A stretch of DNA of 64,000 nt from Dysgonomonas sp. UBA7710 (GTDB lineage: Bacteria; Bacteroidota; Bacteroidia; Bacteroidales; Dysgonomonadaceae): NCBI RefSeq assembly GCF_002482385.1, contig NZ_DLFW01000035.1:1-64000 (forward strand). The letters are read 5' to 3'. Positions 8,271 to 18,700 of the stretch are shown one piece after another (position 1 is the first letter of the stretch; every line of letters begins with the position of its first letter). The translations under genes were made by a program, and so were the position numbers. The notes under the pieces were generated by a model. It worked only from the letters and a program-made list of their open reading frames with translations. It had not been told where the DNA came from and did no database searches.

Positions 8271-9035
8271 ATGAAAATAATATCATACAACGTTAACGGT
8301 ATACGTGCTGCCGTAAATAAAGGGTTATACGAATGGATGGAAAAAGAATCGCCGGATATTCTTTGTCTACAGGAGATAAAGGCGATGGAAGAACAGATAG
8401 ATGTATTGACCATTCAATCATTGGGATATCATTATTATTTTCATTCTGCAGAGAAAAAAGGATATAGCGGAGTCGGCATCCTGACAAAAAAGAAACCGGA
8501 CTTTGTAAAATCAGGTATGGATATGCCTGTATATGATAGAGAGGGTAGGGTACTTCGTGCCGATTATGGTGATATGACAGTGATCTGTGTCTATATCCCT
8601 TCCGGAACAATGGGCGATATACGTCAGGATATAAAAATGAAATTTCTGGCCGATTTCACCCATTTCATAAATGAACTACGGAAAGAAAGGCCTCAGATAC
8701 TTATCTGCGGTGATTATAATATTTGTCACAAGCCAATAGATATAAGCCATCCTGAGCGTCATACCAAAGACTCAGGCTTCTTGCCTGAAGAGCGTCAGTG
8801 GTTTGACGAATATATTGCTACAGGATTGATAGATACTTTCCGTGTATATGACGAAAGTCCCGATAAATACAGTTGGTGGAGCTACCGGGCCGGAGCCAGA
8901 GGAAAGAATCTGGGCTGGCGCATCGACTATCATATCATATCGGAAGAAGCCAGACCCCGCCTTAATGGAGCGGCAATATTGAGCGATATAGATTTTTCGG
9001 ATCATTGCCCGATAGCGGTGGAGATGGATTTTTAA
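8271..9035 (+). CDS. xth: exodeoxyribonuclease III (AP endonuclease)
   Basis: A 254-residue enzyme of the exonuclease III/ExoA class. It cuts DNA 5' of abasic sites and degrades 3' ends in base-excision repair. The endonuclease/exonuclease/phosphatase-fold motifs are all visible: N-terminal SYNVNGIRAA, metal-binding Glu in LCLQEIKA, the GDYNICHKPIDI block, and the C-terminal SDHCPI with the catalytic His. The length is normal for the family. It is followed by a strong terminator at 9086 and so is transcriptionally separate from the suf genes. Confidence 0.95.
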   Translation: MKIISYNVNGIRAAVNKGLYEWMEKESPDILCLQEIKAMEEQIDVLTIQSLGYHYYFHSAEKKGYSGVGILTKKKPDFVKSGMDMPVYDREGRVLRADYGDMTVICVYIPSGTMGDIRQDIKMKFLADFTHFINELRKERPQILICGDYNICHKPIDISHPERHTKDSGFLPEERQWFDEYIATGLIDTFRVYDESPDKYSWWSYRAGARGKNLGWRIDYHIISEEARPRLNGAAILSDIDFSDHCPIAVEMDF

Positions 9036-9085
9036 AATAAATAGTCTGAATTATATCTTTGGAGATATAGATTTAATAAATAACT

Positions 9086-9120
9086 AATAGCTTGTCATAA
9101 ACAAGCTATTTTGCTTTTTA
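9086..9120 (+). terminator. rho-independent terminator after exonuclease III gene
   Basis: AATAGCTTG (9086-9094), a 7-nt loop, CAAGCTATT (9102-9110), then TTGCTTTTTATTT. Confidence 0.8.
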
Positions 9121-9125
9121 TTTAT

Positions 9126-9133
9126 TAATTTTG
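9126..9133 (+). promoter_or_regulatory. candidate -7 box of the suf operon
   Basis: TAATTTTG matches TAnnTTTG. It would give a leader of roughly 90 nt before sufC. Confidence 0.45.
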
Positions 9134-9230
9134 TGTCCGGAAGTCGTTACGACTTGAACATATATTATTTCTTAGTGTTAAAAAGGTTAGTAAACACTGG
9201 GATTATTATTTAAACAACATAAAATTTATA

Positions 9231-9992
9231 ATGGCAAACTTATTAAACATAAAAGACTTGCACGCCAATGTTGAAGGCAAGGAAATACTAACAGGATTGA
9301 ACCTTGAGGTTAACGAGGGCGAAATTCATGCAATAATGGGACCTAACGGAGCAGGTAAAAGCACACTTGCTTCTGTACTTGTAGGTAACCCTAACTTTGA
9401 AGTAACAGAGGGAGAAATAGATTACAGAGGACACGACTTGCTCGATATGGACCCGGAAGACAGGGCACGTGAAGGCCTTTTTCTAAGCTTCCAGTATCCT
9501 GTGGAAATACCGGGCGTGAGTATGACTAACTTCATGCGCGCTTCCCTTAATGAAATTCGGAAACACAGGGAACAGGAACCGATATCGGCTTCTGATTTTC
9601 TGAAAATGATAAAAGAAAAAAGAGAGCTTGTAGAACTGGATAAAGACCTTGCCGGACGTTCGGTAAATGAAGGTTTTTCGGGTGGAGAGAAAAAACGTAA
9701 CGAGATATTTCAGATGGCTATGCTTGAGCCAAAGCTCGCAATCCTGGACGAAACCGATTCGGGGCTTGATATCGATGCTCTTCGTATCGTTGCAGCCGGC
9801 GTTAACAAGCTGAGACGTAAAGACAACGCTACAGTGGTGATTACTCACTACCAACGATTGCTGGACTATATTAAACCGGACTTTGTGCACGTTCTTTACA
9901 AGGGACGCATTGTAAAAAGTGCCGGGGCAGAATTAGCTTTGGAGCTTGAAGAAAAAGGTTACGATTGGATTATTAAAGAATTTCAGGAATAA
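9231..9992 (+). CDS. sufC: Fe-S cluster assembly ATPase SufC
   Basis: A 253-residue cytosolic ABC-type ATPase of the SUF scaffold (SufBCD), which drives iron-sulfur cluster assembly. Walker A GPNGAGKST lies near residues 37-45, the ABC signature is SGGEKKRNE, and Walker B is LAILDETDSGLD, the SufC-specific form. Its stop codon shares one base with the sufD start (TAATG), indicating coupling. It is the first gene of the operon. In many Bacteroidota sufB comes just before sufC, but here the preceding gene is exonuclease III, so sufB must be elsewhere. Confidence 0.97.
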   Translation: MANLLNIKDLHANVEGKEILTGLNLEVNEGEIHAIMGPNGAGKSTLASVLVGNPNFEVTEGEIDYRGHDLLDMDPEDRAREGLFLSFQYPVEIPGVSMTNFMRASLNEIRKHREQEPISASDFLKMIKEKRELVELDKDLAGRSVNEGFSGGEKKRNEIFQMAMLEPKLAILDETDSGLDIDALRIVAAGVNKLRRKDNATVVITHYQRLLDYIKPDFVHVLYKGRIVKSAGAELALELEEKGYDWIIKEFQE

Positions 9993-11332
9993 TGATAGAG
10001 AATCAATATATAGATATATTCAACCAGTACAGGGATAAGATCGATGCTAAATCTGCGCCGGGGCTGAACAGCCAACGCGATAAAGCATTCGAAGCCTTTC
10101 AGAAACAAGGTTTCCCCACAAAGAAACTGGAGGATTACCTTTATTTGGATGTGGCGGCGGAGTTTATGCCTGATTTTGGTCTCAACTTGAACCGTGTTCC
10201 GTTTCAGGGAAATCCATACGTGGCATTCAAGTGCGAGATTCCTAATATGACAACGAATCTGTATTTTGTACTGAACGATTTGTTTCATCAGGAACACAGT
10301 CCACACGTAGAATACCCTAAAGGTGTATTTGTAGGTAGCCTGAAAGAATTTGCAGAGCAGAAACCCGAAGTTTGCAGTAAATATTACGGACAAATAGCAG
10401 ATGTGAATAACAATGGTATCATTGCATTCAATACTATGTTTGCTCAGGATGGCTTTGTGATATATGTGCCTAAGGGAATGATCGTTGAAGAGCCGATACA
10501 ATTAATCAACATTCTGAAAAGCGAGTTCAATTATCTCGTAAATCGCCGTATATTGATTATTGCGGAGGACGATACTCAGGTGAAATTGCTTATTTGTGAC
10601 CATACGGTAGACGAATCCCACTTTCTGGCTACTCAGGTAACCGAAATATATGCCGGACGGAATGCTATTGTAGACTGTTATGACCTGGAAGAAAACTCGG
10701 ATAAGGTGACTCGGTTGACAAATACATTTGTATTACAAGAGGAATCTTCGAACGTGTTGGTGAATAACATGACTTTGAATACAGGTGTAAGCCGTAATAA
10801 CTACAATGTAAAACTGAACGGTGAACATGCCGAAGCATATGTATGCGGAATGGTTATCGCCGACAGGCAGCAATATGTAGATAATTTTGCATTCCTCGAT
10901 CATGCTAAACCACACTGTACTAGTACGCAGTTGTTTAAATATGTATTGCAGGATGAAGCTAAAGGTTCTTTTTGCGGACGTATTCTGGTAGAGAAAGATG
11001 CTCAGAAAACAATGGCATACCAGTCTAATAACAATCTTTGTATATCGCCAAATGCAAAAATGTATGCTAAGCCCCAGCTCGAAATATATGCTGACGATGT
11101 AAAATGTTCTCACGGACTGACTACCGGACAACTGGATGAGGAAGCGCTGTTCTATCTCCGTTCGCGTGGTATAGGATATGATGCTGCAAAGCTGATGTTG
11201 ATGCAGGCCTTTACAGCAGGAGTTTTGGAGCATGTGCGTATTCCGCGCCTGAGAGAAAGATTGCAGGATCTCGTTGAAAAACGTTTCCGCGGAGAAAGTG
11301 CGCGCTGTGGCAACTGCCTGGTATGCAAATAA
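9992..11332 (+). CDS. sufD: Fe-S cluster assembly protein SufD
   Basis: A 446-residue SufB/SufD-family scaffold subunit, a partner of SufC in cluster assembly. The C-terminal half carries the beta-helix core and typical motifs (SPNAKMYAKPQLEIYADDVKCSHG..TGQLDEEALFYLRSRGI), including the conserved CSHG block. The protein ends in a Cys-rich tail (RCGNCLVC). It overlaps sufC by one base. The 88-bp gap to sufS holds a tandem CTGCTAA repeat. Confidence 0.95.
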   Translation: MIENQYIDIFNQYRDKIDAKSAPGLNSQRDKAFEAFQKQGFPTKKLEDYLYLDVAAEFMPDFGLNLNRVPFQGNPYVAFKCEIPNMTTNLYFVLNDLFHQEHSPHVEYPKGVFVGSLKEFAEQKPEVCSKYYGQIADVNNNGIIAFNTMFAQDGFVIYVPKGMIVEEPIQLINILKSEFNYLVNRRILIIAEDDTQVKLLICDHTVDESHFLATQVTEIYAGRNAIVDCYDLEENSDKVTRLTNTFVLQEESSNVLVNNMTLNTGVSRNNYNVKLNGEHAEAYVCGMVIADRQQYVDNFAFLDHAKPHCTSTQLFKYVLQDEAKGSFCGRILVEKDAQKTMAYQSNNNLCISPNAKMYAKPQLEIYADDVKCSHGLTTGQLDEEALFYLRSRGIGYDAAKLMLMQAFTAGVLEHVRIPRLRERLQDLVEKRFRGESARCGNCLVCK

Positions 11333-11390
11333 GATTAGTAGTTATAAATTTAAGTTATGAGTTATAAGTCGCAGGTACTTATCCTGTTGA

Positions 11391-11414
11391 CTGCTAACTG
11401 CTAACTGCTAACTG
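11391..11414 (+). repeat. tandem 7-bp repeat CTGCTAA x3 before sufS
   Basis: Three copies of CTGCTAA plus CTG, ending 6 nt before the sufS ATG. It resembles the inner part (CTGATGACTGTTTACTG) of the composite element at 24035-24157. It occupies the place where a ribosome-binding site would be. Confidence 0.6.
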
Positions 11415-11420
11415 AAAAAA

Positions 11421-12635
11421 ATGAACATTGAAAAAATAAGAGCCGACTTTCCTATTCTTTCCACTACTGTTTATGGTAAACCGCTTATCTATTTCGATAA
11501 TGGTGCTACCACTCAAAAACCCAAATGCGTAGTAGAAGAAATAGAAAAAGTATATTACACCACGAATGCAAATGTGCATCGTGGTGTACATCATTTAAGC
11601 CAACAGGCCACTGATCTGGCAGAAGAATCCCGTGCTGTAGTGCAGCAATTCATTAATGCAAAGCATAGTAGGGAAGTCATCTTTACCAAAGGTACTACCG
11701 AATCCATCAATCTGGTGGCGCATAGTTTTTGCCGGCAGTTTTGTAAAGAAGGCGATGAAATCATTATTTCCGCCATGGAGCATCATGCCAATATTGTTTC
11801 GTGGCAATTACAGGAAGAGATAAGAGGTATTAGACTAAGGGTTATTCCGATTAACGAAAAAGGTGAGTTGAGGATGGATGAATTTAAAAAACTCATATCA
11901 CCCAAAACACGCTTAGTATCTGTTATGCACATATCCAATGTGTTAGGTACGGTGAATCCGATAGAAGATATTATCGAAATTGCACATAGACACGATATTC
12001 CGGTGCTTATAGATGCGGCACAATCGGTGCAGCACATGGAAGTGGATGTGCAAAAGCTCGATTGCGATTTTCTGGCTTTCTCTGCACACAAAGTGTATGG
12101 GCCGAATGGAGTAGGGGTGCTTTACGGAAAAGAGAAGTGGCTGAACCTCATGCCGCCTTATCAGGGAGGTGGGGAAATGATAAGTCAGGTTTCATTTAAG
12201 AAGACGACATTCAATGAATTACCATTCAAATTTGAAGCAGGTACACCCAATTATCCGGATGTAATAGCCTTCGCAAAAGCTATAAACTATATAAAAAATA
12301 TAGGACTGGACTCAATAAAAGAATACGAAGATCAGTTATTAAGCTATTGTACCGATGAATTGAAGAAAATAGAAAATATCCGTATTTTCGGCACTTCTGA
12401 CAATAAGAGCAGCGTTATTTCGTTTCTTATAGGAAATATTCATCATTACGATATGGGAATGCTTTTGGATAAAATGGGAATAGCTGTTCGTACAGGCCAC
12501 CATTGTGCCCAGCCGCTTATGGAGGAGCTTGGTATAGAAGGTACTGTAAGGGTTTCGATTGCATTTTATAATACAAAGGAGGAGATAGATAAGCTTATTG
12601 AAGGCATAAAACGGGTAGTAGCCATGTTTGGCTAA
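11421..12635 (+). CDS. sufS: cysteine desulfurase SufS
   Basis: A 404-residue PLP enzyme that converts cysteine to alanine and passes the sulfur to the SUF machinery as a persulfide. The PLP-binding lysine is K224 in SAHKVYGPNG, and the active-site Cys is C362 in RTGHHCAQP, in the group II (SufS/CsdA) context. The length is normal. It is the third gene of sufCDS. No sufE or sufU gene follows; the next gene is bamD with its own promoter. Confidence 0.95.
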   Translation: MNIEKIRADFPILSTTVYGKPLIYFDNGATTQKPKCVVEEIEKVYYTTNANVHRGVHHLSQQATDLAEESRAVVQQFINAKHSREVIFTKGTTESINLVAHSFCRQFCKEGDEIIISAMEHHANIVSWQLQEEIRGIRLRVIPINEKGELRMDEFKKLISPKTRLVSVMHISNVLGTVNPIEDIIEIAHRHDIPVLIDAAQSVQHMEVDVQKLDCDFLAFSAHKVYGPNGVGVLYGKEKWLNLMPPYQGGGEMISQVSFKKTTFNELPFKFEAGTPNYPDVIAFAKAINYIKNIGLDSIKEYEDQLLSYCTDELKKIENIRIFGTSDNKSSVISFLIGNIHHYDMGMLLDKMGIAVRTGHHCAQPLMEELGIEGTVRVSIAFYNTKEEIDKLIEGIKRVVAMFG

Positions 12636-12701
12636 TGATAGCTATGAATCTCAAAAAAACATAATTGTAAAAGTTTATTTTCAAATTATAAAAGCTTTGT
12701 G

Positions 12702-12709
12702 TAAATTTG
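12702..12709 (+). promoter_or_regulatory. -7 box of the bamD-rpoZ operon
   Basis: TAAATTTG, 20 bp upstream of the ATG at 12730, implying a very short leader. Confidence 0.55.
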
Positions 12710-12729
12710 CAAACTAATTTTTGAGTAGA

Positions 12730-13581
12730 ATGAAGATTAAAATTCTGTGTACACTGTTATTGGCCTTATTACTAGCTTCGTGCGGAGAGTATAATAAAAT
12801 ACTGAAAAGCCGCGATGCCGAGCTGAAATACACATATGCCAAGAAATATTTCGATGAAAAAAAATATGGTAGGACTACTACCTTGCTGGACGAAATTCTT
12901 TCTACATACACAGGCTCCTCCAAAGAGCAGGAGATTTTATTTTTGATGGCGCAAGCCTATTTCTACGATAAAGATTATACCACTGCTACTCAATATTATA
13001 CAAGATACTATAACAAATTTCCTAAAGGAGATTATACCGAACTGGCAAGATTTAATGCCGCGTACGGTTTGTATTTAGATTCACCCGATGCCCGTTTGGA
13101 TCAGACAAGTACGATAAAGGGAATCCAGGAATTCCAGAGTTTCCTTGAGTATTTTCCTCAAAGTGAGAAGGCTCCCGAAGCGCAGGATTTGATGTTCAAA
13201 CTGCAGGAAAAATTATCATACAAAGAGTTCTTGGCTGCCCGTCTTTATTTCAACTTAGGGTTGTATATGGGAAATAATTATGAAGCCTGTATCGTTACAT
13301 CCCGTGAGGCGTTAAAGAATTACCCGTTTTCGGAATTTTCTGAAGAATTTCAGATATTAATTGTGAGATCGAGGTACGAACTGGCATATTATAGTATTGA
13401 AGAAAAGAAACCGACCCGCTATCGTGAATTGATGGACGAACATTTCAATTACAAGAATATGTTCCCCAGCGGAAAATACTTGAAAGAAAGCGAAAGATAC
13501 TACCGCCAGGCTTTAAAAGCTCTCGGACAGGAAGTAGATCAGGTTACAAATGAGGCAGTACAACAGGAATTAAGTAAATAA
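12730..13581 (+). CDS. bamD: outer membrane assembly lipoprotein BamD
   Basis: A 283-residue lipoprotein of the BamD/ComL family, an essential part of the machine that inserts beta-barrel proteins in the outer membrane. The lipobox is LLASC with the lipidated Cys at residue 18. TPR-like helical repeats follow (YAKKYFDEKKYGRTTTLLDEIL; FLMAQAYFYDKDYTTATQYYTRYYNKFP). I start at the ATG at 12730 rather than the TTG at 12721, because the signal peptide then begins properly with MKIKIL and the promoter box is close. It is followed by rpoZ and DUF4293, a gene order I have seen in other Bacteroidota. Confidence 0.93.
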   Translation: MKIKILCTLLLALLLASCGEYNKILKSRDAELKYTYAKKYFDEKKYGRTTTLLDEILSTYTGSSKEQEILFLMAQAYFYDKDYTTATQYYTRYYNKFPKGDYTELARFNAAYGLYLDSPDARLDQTSTIKGIQEFQSFLEYFPQSEKAPEAQDLMFKLQEKLSYKEFLAARLYFNLGLYMGNNYEACIVTSREALKNYPFSEFSEEFQILIVRSRYELAYYSIEEKKPTRYRELMDEHFNYKNMFPSGKYLKESERYYRQALKALGQEVDQVTNEAVQQELSK

Positions 13582-13617
13582 GCAAAATATTCTACTAATA
13601 TAAATATAAGGATTAAA

Positions 13618-13950
13618 ATGGATTACAGAAAATCAAATGCAGCCAGTAATACAGTTACCAGAGACATGATGACTTTGTCGGAAGATACAGGTAATGTATA
13701 TGAAACTGTGAGAATCATATCAAAACGTGCTAATCAGATCTCTGTTGAAATGAAACAGGATTTGGATAAAAAGCTGCAGGAATTTGCTTCATATAATGAT
13801 AATTTGGAAGAAGTTTTCGAAAACAGGGAACAAATCGAGATTTCCCGTTATTATGAGAAGCTACCTAAAGCAACGCTGATCGCTGCCCAGGAATATACAG
13901 AAGGTAAACTTTACTACAGAAATCCAAATAAGGATAAAGACAATTTCTAA
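13618..13950 (+). CDS. rpoZ: RNA polymerase omega subunit, Bacteroidota type
   Basis: A 110-residue omega/Rpb6-like protein, recognised by SNAASNTVTRDMM..DTGNVYETVRIISKRANQISVEMKQDLDKKLQEF, the form found in Bacteroidota. Omega helps assemble and stabilise RNA polymerase. The C-terminal half (EEVFENREQIEISRYYEKLPK) is also conserved in the group. It lies 36 bp after bamD and 9 bp before the DUF4293 gene in one operon. Confidence 0.92.
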   Translation: MDYRKSNAASNTVTRDMMTLSEDTGNVYETVRIISKRANQISVEMKQDLDKKLQEFASYNDNLEEVFENREQIEISRYYEKLPKATLIAAQEYTEGKLYYRNPNKDKDNF

Positions 13951-13959
13951 AAAATACGA

Positions 13960-14409
13960 ATGATACAACGTATACAGACAGTATTTCTACTTTTGGTAGT
14001 GGTATTGATGGGGGCCACGGCTTTTTGCCCATTGGTTGAAATCGTAAACGGGACCCCTCAGTTGTCCACTGCTTTCCACTCTTACGGGATAGGAGTTGAT
14101 TTTCCTACATGGGGAGTTTTGATTTTCGCTATTGCAAGCGGATTATTGGCATTCGTCAATATTTTTCTTTATAAGAAAAGAAAGTTGCAGATAAATATAG
14201 GCTATTTGACAGCTATTATGATAGTTGTGTATTATATCACAGCTCTGGTATATATGAATGCTTTTTTAGCAAAAATAGATAGTGCTTATACTATGAATCT
14301 CCAGTTTGGCATTATACTTCCGGTTGTAGCGCTTATTTTTGATCTGTTGGCTATTTCGCGGATAAAGAAAGATGAAAAGCTGGTGAAATCATTGGATCGT
14401 ATACGGTAA
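13960..14409 (+). CDS. DUF4293 membrane protein
   Basis: A 149-residue integral membrane protein with four predicted hydrophobic segments (VFLLLVVVLMGATAF; TWGVLIFAIASGLLAFVNIFL; YLTAIMIVVYYITALVYMNAF; FGIILPVVALIFDLLAISRI) and a basic cytosolic tail. MIQRIQTVFLLL is the usual start of the DUF4293 family. I know of no assigned function. It is the last gene of the bamD-rpoZ operon and is closed by a bidirectional terminator. Confidence 0.85.
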   Translation: MIQRIQTVFLLLVVVLMGATAFCPLVEIVNGTPQLSTAFHSYGIGVDFPTWGVLIFAIASGLLAFVNIFLYKKRKLQINIGYLTAIMIVVYYITALVYMNAFLAKIDSAYTMNLQFGIILPVVALIFDLLAISRIKKDEKLVKSLDRIR

Positions 14410-14425
14410 TAAATAAGAAATAATT

Positions 14426-14460
14426 AAAAAAGGAGAAGATTTCAATCTTCTCCTTTTTTG
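14426..14460. terminator. bidirectional terminator
   Basis: A 16-bp perfect stem, AAAAAAGGAGAAGATT (14426-14441) with AATCTTCTCCTTTTTT (14444-14459), between convergent genes. Each strand ends in a T-run. Confidence 0.9.
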
Positions 14461-14470
14461 TGTTATATGA

Positions 14471-15646
14471 TTATTTTTTCTTTGCACCTATCCATGTCAG
14501 TTTCTTCCATATATATTCAAGTGGCCCATGTTTGTGGTTTTTCATCCACCAGTAGCAGAAGAAATATTGCAGTATAAATAATACTATTCCCAGCAGGAAC
14601 GAATAAGTAATGCCCAGTTTATTATGCATTCCCAATCCCCAGTTATAGAAAATAAAGGAGCCTATTATAGATTGCATAATGTAATTAGTCAATGTCATTT
14701 TCCCGTAAGGGCGTAATTTATCCAGCAGGTTATGTCCTTTAGTAGTATGGTAATAGATAAGGATTACCAAAGAAACAAGGAAGGCCATAAAGCCCATATT
14801 GGCAAGCGATCTGATAATTAATCTTAATGGTGTCAGTATCGCCTCGTTTTCTATAAATCCGGAGAGCATACCTGCCAATCCATTCAGTGGGAAGAAGCAA
14901 ATAATACCTGTGACCAAAGCCTTCATCCAGAAACGGCTGTTCTTTTCATTATATAGCAGTAAGCCGGCTTTTCCGATCACCATGCCAAACATAAACAAGG
15001 CCGGAGTCTGAAAGAATCGTGCGTTCTCCCATGCCCATGTAAGACTGGCCAGTTGTCCGTCCCAAAGATTCATTTTCGCTGTTTCCAAAAATGTACCGTT
15101 AGTCTGTACCTCATAGGCTATTTTAAAATATTTACCGGCCAGAGGCGCGTCAGGGACATAATCAGGATTGACTAGCGCATATATGAGTTTACCCCATTCC
15201 ATCGGTTGCAACATAAGTATTGTGGCAATGATAACGACAGTCTTAATCTTTAGCCGCGCGACAAAGATAAGTGATATACCCACTATGGAGTAAAGAACAA
15301 GTATTTCACCCGTAAAGAACATGGCATTTATATTTCCCCATATAAACAACAGGAATAGCCGCCATAGGAAACGCAGCCTGAAATCATTTCCTCGTTGCAA
15401 TTGGTTGTTGTCCTGTATAAAGAAGCTGAATCCAAATAAGAGGGCAAAAATGCCATAGGCTTTCCCTCCAAAAATAAAGAAAAGGGAATCCCATATGGAT
15501 TTGTCTGTAAACTGTAACCAGGGACTGTCAATCTCCGGAAATGAATAAAAATTGAAATGTTCAATACTGTGAAGGAGAAAAATCCCCATAATGGAGAATC
15601 CTCTCAGGGCATCTGCGACATCGATTCGCTGTTGTGTTTTAATCAT
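14471..15646 (-). CDS. DUF418 family membrane protein
   Basis: A 391-residue multi-pass membrane protein. The N-terminus IDVADALRGFSIMGIFLLHSIEHFNFY and the C-terminal block (LRPYGKMTLTNYIMQSIIGSFIFYNWGLG...GPLEYIWKKLTW) are hallmarks of the DUF418 family, related to membrane acyltransferases and YeiB-like proteins. About ten hydrophobic segments are visible. Substrate and function are unknown. It is a single gene convergent with the bamD operon. Confidence 0.88.
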   Translation of the reverse strand: MIKTQQRIDVADALRGFSIMGIFLLHSIEHFNFYSFPEIDSPWLQFTDKSIWDSLFFIFGGKAYGIFALLFGFSFFIQDNNQLQRGNDFRLRFLWRLFLLFIWGNINAMFFTGEILVLYSIVGISLIFVARLKIKTVVIIATILMLQPMEWGKLIYALVNPDYVPDAPLAGKYFKIAYEVQTNGTFLETAKMNLWDGQLASLTWAWENARFFQTPALFMFGMVIGKAGLLLYNEKNSRFWMKALVTGIICFFPLNGLAGMLSGFIENEAILTPLRLIIRSLANMGFMAFLVSLVILIYYHTTKGHNLLDKLRPYGKMTLTNYIMQSIIGSFIFYNWGLGMHNKLGITYSFLLGIVLFILQYFFCYWWMKNHKHGPLEYIWKKLTWIGAKKK

Positions 15647-15761
15647 GATAATCAGTTACAAAATTTAGAACTGCAAGGTATTATTATTTTTTATAAATAA
15701 ATGTAGAATAATTATTCATTTTGGACGTACGGATTCGTCTTTTTAATATATGGACACGTTT

Positions 15762-18700
15762 TTACCCTATTATCTCCATCAAAGCCATACAAGCCGTTTC
15801 TACATTCGGAATATGCTGGATACTTACCGAGCGTTTGCCATTCCGTTCTTTCAGTTCGCAACTGCGCGGATATTTCTGTATATAATCCAGTAGTTTATCA
15901 AAGGCTTTCGACTGATAGTAAGGAGATTCCGGATTGGATATGAGGAACAGGCTCATACGCCCGCCTTTCAGTACTACCTTTTCTATACCGAGTGTTTTTG
16001 CCAGTATTCGTAAACGAACAACCATAATTAGTTCGCGGCCTTCGGGCGGTATTTTACCGAAGCGGTCTTCAAGCCGCAATACAAAGTTCTGCACATCTGT
16101 TTCGCGTTCCATATTATCCAGTTCGCGATAAAGCGTGATACGTTCCGAATCGTTGGGGATATATGTGGCAGGGAACAGTAATTCCAGATCGCTTTCTATC
16201 TGTACGTCGTCCACAAAGTTATCTCCGGCTATTTTTTCATCACCATCAGCTTCATGGTAAATATCGGCGAATTCGTCATTCTTCAGTTCGTTAACGGCTT
16301 CCGTCAATATTTTTTGATATACCTCATATCCTAAATCGGCGATGAATCCGCTTTGCTCTGCTCCGAGTAAGTTTCCTGCACCCCGTATATCCAGATCCTG
16401 CATGGCTATATGGAATCCATGACCAAGTTCGGAAAAGTTCTCTATTGCCTGTAAACGTCTTCTGGCTTCGGGTGTTAATGTATGGAGGGGAGGAGCAAGG
16501 AGGTATGCAAAAGCTTTTTTATTGCTTCGTCCCACGCGTCCGCGGAGTTGATGCAAATCACTCAGTCCGAAGTTCTGGGCATTGTTTACGATGATTGTAT
16601 TTGCATTCGGGATATCTATTCCCGATTCTATAATAGATGTGGCGATCAATACATCGTATTCATGGTTTACGAAATCTATAATAACCGATTCCAGTTTCGC
16701 CGGGTCCATTTGTCCATGGCCGACTACCACCCGCGCATCGGGAACTTCGCGACGGATAATATCTTCCAGTTCGTAAATGTTTTTAATACGATTGTTGATA
16801 AAGAATACCTGACCATTGCGGCTCATTTCAAATTCGATGGCTTCACGTATTATCTGCGGATCGAATGTATGCACCTCGGTCTGGATAGGATAACGGTTTG
16901 GCGGTGGGGTAGTGATAGCTGATAAATCCCGTGCACCCATCAAAGAGAACTGTAATGTGCGTGGTATAGGAGTGGCTGTCATTGTGAGCGTATCCACATT
17001 CGATTTCATCTGTTTCAACTTTTCTTTTACTGCTACTCCGAATTTTTGTTCTTCGTCTATTATCAGTAATCCGAGGTCTTTAAACTGTATGTCCTTGCTC
17101 ACTATGCGGTGAGTTCCTATCAGTATATTTACCTTACCTTCTTTCAGATCATTCAGGGTTTCCTTTATTTGGTTTGCACTGCGGGCACGGCTGATGTATT
17201 CTACACGACACGGAAAATCTTTCAACCGTTCCCTGAATGTCTGGTAATGCTGGTATGCCAGTACGGTGGTAGGTACTAGTACAGCTACTTGTTTATTGTC
17301 TGATACAGCCTTGAAAGCCCCCCGGATAGCCACTTCCGTTTTACCGAAACCTACATCTCCGCATATGAGGCGGTCCATTGGTTTACTGTTCTCCATATCC
17401 TGCTTTACGTCGGAAGTAGCCTTTACCTGGTCGGGAGTATCTTCATAGATGAAGGATGCTTCCAATTCATGCTGCAAGAATGAATCGGGAGAAAACTTGA
17501 ACCCTTCTTCCTGACGTCTCTTAGCATATAACTCTATCAGGTCGCGGGCAATATCTTTTACTTTGCTTTTAGTCTTCTCCTTTATCTTGTTCCATGCACC
17601 GGTTCCCAGTTTATTGATACGGGGTGGTTCTCCTTCTTTGCCTCTGTATTTGGATATTTTATGCAGGGCATGCAGTGATACAAAGATGGAGTCGTTGTTG
17701 AGATATATCAACTTGATAAGCTCCTGCATCTTTCCGTTCATGTCGGAGCGGACAAGCCCGCCGAATTGCCCTACACCGTGGTCGATATGCACAATGTAGT
17801 CGCCTATCTGAAATTGCTGCAATTCTTTCAGCGATAGTGCGAACTTACCGGAGCGTACCCTGTCCGATTTCAGATTATATTTATGATAGCGGTCAAATAA
17901 CTGGTGGTCGGTAAAACAACATATTTTCAATGTTTCGTCACTGAATCCTTCCGATAATGTCCTTTCTACAGGTATGAAGGTAATATCGTCGCCCCTGTCT
18001 TCGAAGATAGACTGCAGGCGTTTGTGCTGCTTTTCACTATCGCTCAGGATATATATTTTAAAGCCTTTCTCTATATCCTTGTGAAAGGTTTCACTTATCA
18101 GGTCAAAGTTTTTATGGAAGGGTGGTTGCAGGTTTGTCTCAAACTCTATGGTTGCTTGGGGTACACCACCTGCTCTTGCTCCGAAATGAATATGTCTGAA
18201 TCCGTTTATCAGGTTTGCATATTCTTCCCTGTCGGATAATTTATTCTGTATATCTTTTTCATATTCGGGATTATCGAGAATTGCAGAGTCATTGTAGACA
18301 GACTCTATTTTTTCTTCCGCCCATGCAAAATCTTTGAATCCGATTATACTGTCTTTAGGAATCAGCTTTAATAAAGAATCCCTGTCCAGGTCGGATTTTT
18401 GCATGTCGGGTATAATCTGTATCTGCTGTAAATGTTCTTTTGACAATTGTGTTTCTATATCGAATGTGCGTATTGTATTCACTTCATCGCCGAAAAAGTC
18501 GATGCGGTACGGAAATTCGTAAGAAAATGAAAATACATCGAGAATACTCCCACGAATAGCATACTGCCCCGGTTCGTAAACATAGTCTACATACTCGAAT
18601 CCGAAGCTATCCAGCATTTCCGATACAAAGCTGCGGTCTACTTCTTCATTTACATTGATGTGTATTGTATTTTTTTCCAGAATGCTTTTTGCAACAACTT

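Noticed and set aside
9483..11233. Long antisense frames opposite sufC and sufD (up to 172 codons)
   Set aside because: They are shadows of well-supported genes, with no family match or start context.
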